Assembly: GCF_000585375.1 (NCBI RefSeq)
Contig: NZ_KK073874.1
Span: 4,340,001-4,404,000 of the forward strand
Reading direction: 5' to 3'
DNA length: 64,000 bases
From: Cryptosporangium arvum DSM 44712
Lineage (GTDB): Bacteria; Actinomycetota; Actinomycetes; Mycobacteriales; Cryptosporangiaceae
A program made the position numbers and the translations under genes. Shown in pieces: positions 42,395 through 49,877 of the stretch. Each line of letters begins with the position of its first letter. The first letter of the stretch is position 1. Below the pieces are notes generated by a model. It was given only the letters and a program-made list of their open reading frames with translations. It did no database searches and was not told the DNA's origin.

Positions 42395-43642
42395 CTACGC
42401 CAGCGGCAGCACGACGGTCACCTTCGTGCCCTCGCCGATCTCGCTGCAAACCTGGAGCGTCCCGCCCATCGCCTCGGTGAGCCCGCGGGCCAGCGGGAGA
42501 CCGAGCCCGACGCCCTCCTCGGAGTCCGCGCCGAGCCGGTCGAACGGGACGAAGAGCCGGTCGAGGAACTCGGGCGCCAGGCCCGGCCCGGTGTCGTCCA
42601 CGGTGATCGCGGCGCGTCCGCCGTCGAGCGCCCACCCGATCCGGACCACGCCGTCGGCCCGGTTGTAGCGCACCGCGTTTCCCACCAGGTTCAGCAGCAC
42701 CTGCCGGAGACGCCGTTCGTCGGCGAGCAGGTCGGCCGGGCGGCCCGCGAGCACGTGCAGGCGGACCCGCTCGGCGCTCGCGAGTGGATCCAGCATCGCG
42801 AGCACGTCGTCCACCACCGGCGCGAGCGCGACCGGGGCCACGGTGAGCGGCAGCGCGTTCGCCTCGATCCGGGCGACGTCGAGGACGTCGTCGACGATCG
42901 CCAGGATGTGGTCGGCGGCCGCGCCGATGTGCTCCAGCGCCGCCGCCCGGCGATCGCGGTCCAGCTCCAGCGTGCCGAGCAGCTCGGTGAACCCGGTGAT
43001 CGCCTGCAGGGGCGTGCGCAACTCGTGCCCGAGCGCGGCGACGAAGTCGGTCTTGGCCCGGTCGGCGGCCTCGGCGGCCTGCTGCGCGAGCTCGGCGTCG
43101 ACCCGCCGGCGGCGTTCGCGTTCGGCCCCGTCGTGGTCGATCGCCACCGCCGCGAGGTGGGTCAGCCGTTCGACGAGATGGCGCTCGCGTGACGTCGGCC
43201 GGTGCGGGGCGGGGTGGTACACGGCGAACGTGCCGGTGACGCCGTCGCGCCCACGGATCGGCGTCGACCAGCAGGCCCGCAGGCCGAACCGGTCGGCGAG
43301 CGAGCGGTAACGCTCCCACCGGGCGTCCACCCGCACGTCGACGGCGACGACCGGCCGGCCGGTGTAGGCCGCCGTGCCGCACGACCCGGCGCTGGCGCCG
43401 ATCGTCAGCCCGTCGATCGCGTTCAGGTACTCGGCCGGCAACGACGGGGCCGCGCCGTGACGCAGCGTCGCCGCGTCGGGGTCCACCAGCAGCACCGAGC
43501 AGCAGCAGCCCGGCACCAGGTCCTCGAACGTGGTCGCGATGCCGGTGAGCACGCCGGGCAGTGTGACCCCCGTGGTGATCTGCTCGAGGATCCCGGTCTG
43601 CCGGTCGAGCAGCGCGACGACGTCCGCGTGGTCGAGGCTCAT
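42395..43642 (-). CDS. GAF-domain sensor histidine kinase
   Basis: This 415-residue soluble kinase has an N-terminal GAF domain (about 20-170, with SAGSCGTAAYTGRPVV), a short coiled helix, a HisKA domain with H206 in ALGHELRTPLQ, and a HATPase domain (NLVGNAVRYN, DDTGPGL, GLGLPLARGL). With no membrane segment it would sense a cytoplasmic ligand or redox state. The ATG at 43642 overlaps the response-regulator stop in an ATGA junction. Confidence 0.93.
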   Translation of the reverse strand: MSLDHADVVALLDRQTGILEQITTGVTLPGVLTGIATTFEDLVPGCCCSVLLVDPDAATLRHGAAPSLPAEYLNAIDGLTIGASAGSCGTAAYTGRPVVAVDVRVDARWERYRSLADRFGLRACWSTPIRGRDGVTGTFAVYHPAPHRPTSRERHLVERLTHLAAVAIDHDGAERERRRRVDAELAQQAAEAADRAKTDFVAALGHELRTPLQAITGFTELLGTLELDRDRRAAALEHIGAAADHILAIVDDVLDVARIEANALPLTVAPVALAPVVDDVLAMLDPLASAERVRLHVLAGRPADLLADERRLRQVLLNLVGNAVRYNRADGVVRIGWALDGGRAAITVDDTGPGLAPEFLDRLFVPFDRLGADSEEGVGLGLPLARGLTEAMGGTLQVCSEIGEGTKVTVVLPLA

Positions 43643-44295
43643 GGTTCCAGCCGGTAGCCGACGCCCCGCACGGTGACCAGGAACCGATGGCCGAGCTTGT
43701 GGCGTAACCGGTGCACGTGCTCGGTGACCGTGGCCTCGCTCTGCCAGGCCTGCGAGCTCGACCAGACCTGCTCGAGCAGCTGGGCCCGGGTGAACACGTG
43801 CCGGGGGTGCCCGGCCAGGAACGCGAGCAGGTCGAACTCGCGGGCGGTGAGCGGCACCGGCTCGCCGTCGAGCTCCACCTCGCGGCTGGCCGGATCGATG
43901 CGCAGACCGGTGCGCGGCGCCGGGGCGACCGGCGCCGGGCCGGTGCGCCGCAACACCGACCGCACCCGCGCGGCCAGCTCGCCCGGGGAGAACGGCTTCA
44001 CCAGGTAGTCGTCGGCGCCGAGGTCGAGGCCCAGGATGCGGTCACCCTCGCCGCTACGCCCGGAGAGCACGACGACCGGTGTCCGGTCGCCGTTCTCGCG
44101 CAGCCGCCGGAGCAGGTCGAGCCCGGACAGGCCGGGCAGCGACAGGTCGAGGACGACGAGGTCGGGGCGCTGCTCGACGATGCGGCGCCAGGCCGTGGCG
44201 CCGTCCGCGGCCACCTGGACCGCGTACCCCTCGGACTCCAGCTGCCAGGAGACGACCGTGCGCACCCGGCTGTCGTCGTCGACCACGAGTAACAT
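43639..44295 (-). CDS. OmpR-family response regulator
   Basis: This 218-residue regulator has a receiver domain (acidic DDD at 6-8, phospho-acceptor D50 in VVLDLSLPG, lysine in YLVKPF) and a winged-helix DNA-binding domain ending TVTEHVHRLRHKLG...VRGVGYRLEP. The ATG at 44295 follows GGGAG at 5-6 bases; longer in-frame forms are antisense to nothing useful and add an Arg-rich tail. It is phosphorylated by the adjacent kinase. Targets could include the lipoprotein of the same operon. Confidence 0.93.
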   Translation of the reverse strand: MLLVVDDDSRVRTVVSWQLESEGYAVQVAADGATAWRRIVEQRPDLVVLDLSLPGLSGLDLLRRLRENGDRTPVVVLSGRSGEGDRILGLDLGADDYLVKPFSPGELAARVRSVLRRTGPAPVAPAPRTGLRIDPASREVELDGEPVPLTAREFDLLAFLAGHPRHVFTRAQLLEQVWSSSQAWQSEATVTEHVHRLRHKLGHRFLVTVRGVGYRLEP

Positions 44296-44342
44296 GTCGG
44301 CTCCCAGTGCCGGTGCGGCCTCGTTGCCGCGTCGAGGCGAAC

Positions 44343-45053
44343 CTAACCCGGCGGCGCGGCCGGGAACAGGGCCCTGACCTCGGCGGGTTCCGGGCCGCCG
44401 GGGTCGATGAGCACGACCGCGTCGTCGAAACCGGCCTCCGCGTAGCCCCGCAGCGCGGCGGCGGTGGCCTCGAGGTCGGTGGTCGGCACCGCGCACACGA
44501 TCGCGCGCCCGCCCCCGGCCGCCCGGAACCGCTCGTGCGCGGCCCGGATCTGCCCGGCCGTGCGCCGGTAGCCGGACGCGAGCCACCCGTCGTAGTCCCG
44601 GGCGGCCCGCTCGACGTTCGCGCCCCACGACCCGAGCAGGAACGGCGGCCGCTCGGCCAGCAGCTCACGCAGCCGCGCGACGTCGCGGTGCAGGGTCGTG
44701 AACCGGCTCCCGAAATCACGGTCCAGCAGCGCGAAGTCGGTGGCCGTCGACCCCGGGCTCACCCCCAGCGTCAACCGGTTCCCGCAGACCGCGAGCAGCG
44801 ACGCGACCCGGTGGGCCAGCTCCGCGGGGTGGTGCAGCGGCACCTGCACGGTGGCGGTCCCCAGCTCGACGCCCTCGGTCGCGGTGGCCGCCACCGCCAG
44901 CGTGACGAACGGGTCCGGCACGAACGACCCGCGCCCGATGATCTCGGGGGTCCACAGGCTCTCGAACCCGGCGGCGACCAGGCGCTCGGCCCAGCGGGCG
45001 ACGTCGCGCGGGGGAGCGTCGGACCAGTGCGCCAGCGTGGCTCCCAGGCGCAC
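44343..45053 (-). CDS. LLM-class (luciferase-like) flavin/F420 oxidoreductase
   Basis: This 236-residue protein, short for the family, has the TIM-barrel start MRLGATLAHW, GFESLWTPEI, LGTATVQVPLHHPAELAHRVA, and LTLGVSPGS. These fit luciferase-like monooxygenases or F420-dependent oxidoreductases. GTG 45053 lies 3 bp after the stop of the acetoacetyl-CoA synthetase gene, so the two are co-transcribed. The substrate is unknown. Confidence 0.82.
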   Translation of the reverse strand: MRLGATLAHWSDAPPRDVARWAERLVAAGFESLWTPEIIGRGSFVPDPFVTLAVAATATEGVELGTATVQVPLHHPAELAHRVASLLAVCGNRLTLGVSPGSTATDFALLDRDFGSRFTTLHRDVARLRELLAERPPFLLGSWGANVERAARDYDGWLASGYRRTAGQIRAAHERFRAAGGGRAIVCAVPTTDLEATAAALRGYAEAGFDDAVVLIDPGGPEPAEVRALFPAAPPG

Positions 45054-45056
45054 GGC

Positions 45057-46940
45057 TCAGCCCCGCCGCTCGGCCGCGAAGCGCTCGTACCAGCGCAGCA
45101 CCGCCGGATCGTCGACCGAGGCCGGGTTGGCCGCGCGCTCCAGCGGCGTGCCCCGCAGCAGTTTCTTGACCGGCACCTCGAGCCGCTTGCCGGTCAGCGT
45201 GTGCGGCACGCCCGGTGCCTCGACGATCTCGTCCGGTACGTGCCGCGCGGTCAACCGGGTGCGCAGCGTGGCCACGATCGTGCGTTTCAGCGCGTCGTCG
45301 AGCGTGTGGCCGGGCGCCGGGACCACGAACAACCCCAGCCAGTAGCCGTCGTCGGGTTGCTCGACGCCGATCACCAGCGTCTCGGCGATCTCCGGCAGCG
45401 CCTCGAGGACGTCGTAGAAGTCGCCGGTGCCGAGCCGGACGCCCTGCCGGTTGAGCGTCGAGTCGGAGCGGCCGTGGATCGTGACGCCGCCGTCGGAGTG
45501 GAACGTCACCCAGTCCCCGTGCCGCCAGACCCCGGGCCAGGTCTCGAAGTACGACTCGGTGTACCGGGTGAAGTCCGGGTCGTTCCACAGGTGCACCGGC
45601 ATCGAGGGCATCGGCTGCAGGACCACCAGATCACCCACGTCGTCGACGACCGGCACGCCGTCCTCGTCCCAGGCCGCGCAGTCGACGCCGGCCAGACGCC
45701 CGCCGATCCGGCCCGGCCGCACCGGGCTGTCGTCGTTGGAGCCGACGAACGCGCCCGAGACGTCGGTGCCCCCGCTGGTCGAGTCGATCCGCACGTCGGC
45801 GCCGACGTGCTCCCACACCCACCGGTAGCCCTCGCGCGGCAGCGCCGATCCGCTGACCAGCAGGTGCCGGAGCCGGCGCAGCGGCCGCGGCGGCGGCACC
45901 GACGCGGTGATCACGGCCGCGCCGAGCATCATGACGTCGGCCCGGGTGCGCTCGGCGATCTCCCAGACCACCCCGGCCGGGCTCCCCTCGTACAGCACGA
46001 TCGTCGCGCCGTGGCTCAGCGCGCCCAGCTGCATGTTCCACAGCGCCCAGCCGGTGGAGGTGTAGGTGAACATCCGCTCACCCGGGCGCAGGCCGCAGTA
46101 CAGCCCGGCCCACTTCAGCCCCTCCAGCGTGATGCCGCCGTGGCCGTGCACCAGGCCCTTGGGCAACCCGGTGGTACCGGAGGTGAACAGCACCCAGAGC
46201 GGGTGGGAGAACTCGACCGGCGCGAACTCCGGCGGCGCGTCGGTGGCGAGCAGCTCCTCCCACGGGGTGGCGCCGGCCGGGACCGGGTGGCCCAGGTAGG
46301 GCACGGCCACGAACCGGCGCAGCGTGGGCAGCGCGGCACGCAGCCGTTCGACCACCTCGCGCCGGTCGATCTCCCTGCCGTTCCAGTGGTAGCCGTCGGC
46401 CGCGACGAGCACGGTCGGCTCGAGCTGGGCGAGCCGCCCGATCGTGCCGTCGGCGCCGAAGTCGGGCGTGCAGCACGACCAGACCGCGCCGACCGCCGCG
46501 GCGGCCAGGCAGGCGATGACCGCGTGCTCGGTGTTCGGCAGGTACGCGCCGACCCGGTCGCCCGGCCGCACGCCCTCCCGGCGCAGCCAGGCGGCGGCCG
46601 CGGCCACCGACCGGCGGAGCTCGGCGTAGGTGAGCACCCGCGGGTCCGCGCCACCGCCTTCGGAGACGCACAGCAACGCGGGATCGCCGTCGGCGCCCCG
46701 CCGCAGCGCGTGCTCGGCCCAGTTCAGCCGGGCCCCGGGGAACCAGCGGGTGCGGGGCATCGGCTCGGCCGACCGGACCTCGCTCCACCGTGCGGAGAAC
46801 GCGACGTCGTAGTACTCGGCGATCGAGAGCCAGAACCGGTCGAGGTCCTCGACCGACCAGGCCCACAGCGCGTCGTGGTCGCCGAACCGGCGGCCTTCGC
46901 GCTTCTCCAGCCAGTCGAGGTAGGCGCGGAGAGCGGTCAT
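45057..46940 (-). CDS. aacS: Acetoacetyl-CoA synthetase
   Basis: This 627-residue ligase of the ANL superfamily activates acetoacetate to acetoacetyl-CoA with ATP. It has the acetyl-CoA synthetase-like N-terminus (YYDVAFSARWSEV; PGARLNWAEHAL), the P-loop-like TSGTTGLPKG at 253-262, STGWALWNMQLG, and the C-terminal GKRLEVPVKKLL with the adenylation lysine. Full length and the WCCTPDFG-type segment (WSCCTPDFGADG) fit this enzyme better than acetyl-CoA synthetase. It leads an operon with the LLM oxidoreductase and is divergent from another LLM gene. Confidence 0.9.
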   Translation of the reverse strand: MTALRAYLDWLEKREGRRFGDHDALWAWSVEDLDRFWLSIAEYYDVAFSARWSEVRSAEPMPRTRWFPGARLNWAEHALRRGADGDPALLCVSEGGGADPRVLTYAELRRSVAAAAAWLRREGVRPGDRVGAYLPNTEHAVIACLAAAAVGAVWSCCTPDFGADGTIGRLAQLEPTVLVAADGYHWNGREIDRREVVERLRAALPTLRRFVAVPYLGHPVPAGATPWEELLATDAPPEFAPVEFSHPLWVLFTSGTTGLPKGLVHGHGGITLEGLKWAGLYCGLRPGERMFTYTSTGWALWNMQLGALSHGATIVLYEGSPAGVVWEIAERTRADVMMLGAAVITASVPPPRPLRRLRHLLVSGSALPREGYRWVWEHVGADVRIDSTSGGTDVSGAFVGSNDDSPVRPGRIGGRLAGVDCAAWDEDGVPVVDDVGDLVVLQPMPSMPVHLWNDPDFTRYTESYFETWPGVWRHGDWVTFHSDGGVTIHGRSDSTLNRQGVRLGTGDFYDVLEALPEIAETLVIGVEQPDDGYWLGLFVVPAPGHTLDDALKRTIVATLRTRLTARHVPDEIVEAPGVPHTLTGKRLEVPVKKLLRGTPLERAANPASVDDPAVLRWYERFAAERRG

Positions 46941-47039
46941 GCGCCGAACGTAGCGGCGGGGACCGACAGAACCGCACGGTTGAGCGAGCGTTGATGCTCA
47001 GGTGTGAGCGGGTTGAGCAACGACCACCACGGTGAGCGT

Positions 47040-48023
47040 ATGAAGCTCGCTCTGTACCTCCCGAACTTCCGCGACCACGTGACGCTCCCGGAGCTCGAGG
47101 ACCTCACCGCGCTGGCCGAGGACCTCGACTTCGACTCGGTGTGGACGCTCGACCGGATCGTCGTCCCGGAGGCCTCGGACCGTGCCGAGCTGCAGTTCCC
47201 GTTCGGCATGATGACCGAGTTCCCGAAGGGCATGCCGGTCGTCTCGCGCGGCAAGTGGTTCCAGGGCATGACGCTGATCCCGTGGCTGGCCGCGAAGACC
47301 ACCCGGTTGCGGATCGGCATGAGCATCATCGACACGCCCTACCGCGCCCCGGCCGTGCTCGCCGCCGAGCTCGCCACCCAGGACCACCTCGCCGGCGGGC
47401 GGCTCAACGTCGGCGTCGGCTCCGGCTGGATGCCCGAGGAGTTCGCCGCCGCGAGCGTGCCGCACCTCTTCGCGCGCCGCCACGGACACGTGCGCGAGAC
47501 GATCGAGATCATGCAGGGCATCTGGTCCAACGAGCTGTTCGAGTACCACGGGGAGTTCGCCGACTTCCCGCTCTCCGGCTTCGGGCACAAGCCGATCCAG
47601 CAGCCCGGCCCGCCGATCTACTTCTCCGGCCTGAAGGATCCGCGCCGGTCGGCGAAGCGCATCGCGAAGTACGGGCTCCAGGGCTGGATCGGCATCCAGG
47701 ACACCCCCGAGGAGATCGCGCGCTGGCGCGGCGAGATCGAGCGCGAACTCGGCGAGCTCGGCCGGGGCTTCCCCGACGGCTTCGACGTCTGCAGCATGAT
47801 CTGGTTCGTCATCACCGACGAGCCGATGGACCAGAGCCCGGCCGGCAAGGGCACGAACCTCCTGGCCGGCACCGCGCAGCAGATCGAGGACATGCTGAAG
47901 CGCTACCGCGACGCGGGGCTCACGATGCCGCTGCTGTGGCCGCCGTTCCGGGACGTCCCCACGGCCAAGACGCTCGACGACCTCAAGCGCCTGCGTCACG
48001 AGATTCTGCCGAAGATCACCTGA
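47040..48023 (+). CDS. LLM-class flavin/F420-dependent oxidoreductase
   Basis: This 327-residue TIM-barrel enzyme has MKLALYLPNF, FDSVWTLDRIVVPE, RLRIGMSIIDTPYRAPAVLAAELATQDHLAGGRLNVGVGSGW split across the usual strands, and RRHGHVRETIEIMQGIW. These are hallmarks of luciferase-like or F420-dependent oxidoreductases. ATG 47040 follows GGTGAG; the frame's earlier start has no conserved residues. It is divergent from acetoacetyl-CoA synthetase and 39 bp ahead of the GGDEF-EAL gene. The substrate is not known. Confidence 0.88.
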   Translation: MKLALYLPNFRDHVTLPELEDLTALAEDLDFDSVWTLDRIVVPEASDRAELQFPFGMMTEFPKGMPVVSRGKWFQGMTLIPWLAAKTTRLRIGMSIIDTPYRAPAVLAAELATQDHLAGGRLNVGVGSGWMPEEFAAASVPHLFARRHGHVRETIEIMQGIWSNELFEYHGEFADFPLSGFGHKPIQQPGPPIYFSGLKDPRRSAKRIAKYGLQGWIGIQDTPEEIARWRGEIERELGELGRGFPDGFDVCSMIWFVITDEPMDQSPAGKGTNLLAGTAQQIEDMLKRYRDAGLTMPLLWPPFRDVPTAKTLDDLKRLRHEILPKIT

Positions 48024-48062
48024 CTCCTCAGATCGGCGCGGCGACGGCCGATCGGGTCCGCG

Positions 48063-49850
48063 GTGAGAAGTCTCGGCGACCTGGTGACCCGGCGCTCGCT
48101 GCGCCCGTCCGTGGTGGCGACGCGACGCGCGATGGCGGTGACCGCCGCGGTCGCCTGCACGGTCGGCGGTCTGATCGGCCTGCTCGGCATGCTGGTGCGC
48201 CCGAGCAACGAGACCGACGACGTGATCCGGCTGGCCTCGGTGGCGTCGATGCTCGCCGGTCTGGCGCTGGCGAAGTGGGGCCAGCGGCTGCCGCCGCTGG
48301 CCTTCTACCTGCTGGCCGAGAGCGCCGCGCTGCTGATCGCGGTCAGCGTGTGGCTCCAGCGCGACCGGCCGGACGCCGCCGCCGTCGCGGCTCTGCTGCT
48401 GCTCGTCACCGTGTTCTTCTTCGCGTTCTTCGATCCGGTCGCGTCGTTGCCGGGGCTGGTCACGGTCCTGGGTGCGCTGGCGGTCATCCAGGTCGGGTGG
48501 GGCGCGCTGCCGTGGAGCACGGTGCTGGTGCTGGCCGGGCTCAACCTGCTGATCGCGGCCGTGGTGGGCTGGCTCGTCCGCGCGGCCGCCGACTCCGGTC
48601 TGGACGTTCTCACCGGCCTGCCGAACTGGCGCGGGCTCGAGCGGGCCGGCCACGCCGCGCTGCAGCGCGCCCGGCACCGCGGGCAGCCGCTCACCGTCGC
48701 GCTGCTGAACATCGACGGGTTCGCCCGGATCAACTCCACCAGCGGGATCGCCGAGGGAACACGCATCCTGCGGGCGTGCGGACAGGCCTGGGCGACCGCG
48801 GTCGCCCCACCGGCCGTCCTCGGCCGCACGGCCGGGGACGACTTCGTCCTGCTCGTGCCGGGTCTGGGCCTGGGGTCGGTCGGGCCGCTGCTGGACGCGC
48901 TGCGCGCGGTCGCGCCGCCGTTCGTCCGCTTCTCGGTCGGCGTCGCCGGCTACGCGCCCGGCGACGCGGTCCGCACGCTGCTCAACCGGGCCGACGGCGC
49001 GCTGCGGCTGGCCAAGGCCGGGGGCGGCGACCGCACGGTCTACGCCCGCGACGACTCGGCCGACGCGCAGGCGTTGGTCTCCGGCCTGGACGCCGACGAG
49101 TTCCGCGTCCTGTACCAGCCGATCGCGGACGCGCGCACCGGCCGGGTGACCGGCGCCGAAGCGCTGGTCCGCTGGGTGCGTGCCGGACACGGCCCGGTAC
49201 CGCCGGACGAGTTCATCCCGCTGGCCGAGCGCTGCGGCTTCATCACGACGCTGGGGGAGTGGGTGCTGCGCACCGCGTGCCGGGACGCCGCGGCCTGGCC
49301 CCGCACGCTGCCGTCGAAGGTCACGGTGAACGTCTCCGGCCAGCAGATGCAGCGGCCGGACTACGCCGACCACGTGCTCTCGGTGCTGGCCGAGACCGGA
49401 CTCCCCGCCGACCGGCTGGTCCTCGAGGTCACCGAGAGCACGCTGCAGGCGGACTCGCCCTGCGCGATCGACGCGCTGCGTGCGCTGCGCGAGGCCGGGG
49501 TCCGGATCGCCATCGACGACTTCGGCACCGGCTATTCGTCGCTGAGCCGGCTGCAGCACCTCCCGGCCGACATCCTGAAGATCGATCAGTCGTTCGTCGC
49601 CGCGCTCAAACCGGAGGACCACGCGGCGCCGCTGGTCGCGGCCGTCACCGCGCTCGCGCACGCGCTGGGGCTGCGGACGGTGGCCGAGGGCGTCGAGGAG
49701 CACTACCAGACCGTCCTGCTGGCCCACCACGGCTGCGACGAGGTGCAGGGCTGGCTGCACGGACGCCCCGGCGAGCCGGCCCGCATCGGCGAAGCGCTCG
49801 CCGAGCAGGAACGGTCGGCCCGGGCCGCGCCGACGGCGGTCGAAATCTAG
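48063..49850 (+). CDS. Membrane GGDEF-EAL protein with degenerate GGDEF
   Basis: This 595-residue protein has five or six N-terminal membrane segments (about 25-172), a GGDEF domain (180-330) and an EAL domain (340-580). The cyclase motif reads AGDDF (257-261), so diguanylate cyclase activity is doubtful. The EAL side keeps EALVRW (E366), VNVSG, VTES, IDDFGTGYSS (D485-D486), LKID and AEGVE, the residues needed to cleave cyclic di-GMP. The likely role is membrane-bound phosphodiesterase with a sensing or GTP-binding GGDEF. GTG 48063 is the start. Confidence 0.9.
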   Translation: MRSLGDLVTRRSLRPSVVATRRAMAVTAAVACTVGGLIGLLGMLVRPSNETDDVIRLASVASMLAGLALAKWGQRLPPLAFYLLAESAALLIAVSVWLQRDRPDAAAVAALLLLVTVFFFAFFDPVASLPGLVTVLGALAVIQVGWGALPWSTVLVLAGLNLLIAAVVGWLVRAAADSGLDVLTGLPNWRGLERAGHAALQRARHRGQPLTVALLNIDGFARINSTSGIAEGTRILRACGQAWATAVAPPAVLGRTAGDDFVLLVPGLGLGSVGPLLDALRAVAPPFVRFSVGVAGYAPGDAVRTLLNRADGALRLAKAGGGDRTVYARDDSADAQALVSGLDADEFRVLYQPIADARTGRVTGAEALVRWVRAGHGPVPPDEFIPLAERCGFITTLGEWVLRTACRDAAAWPRTLPSKVTVNVSGQQMQRPDYADHVLSVLAETGLPADRLVLEVTESTLQADSPCAIDALRALREAGVRIAIDDFGTGYSSLSRLQHLPADILKIDQSFVAALKPEDHAAPLVAAVTALAHALGLRTVAEGVEEHYQTVLLAHHGCDEVQGWLHGRPGEPARIGEALAEQERSARAAPTAVEI

Positions 49851-49877
49851 CTTGCGACGGGTGGGCAAGCTCGGGGC

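Noticed and set aside
46980-47018. Two TTGAGC repeats between acetoacetyl-CoA synthetase and the LLM gene
   Set aside because: The motif is only six bases, the spacing (33 bp) is not special, and no regulator gene is adjacent.
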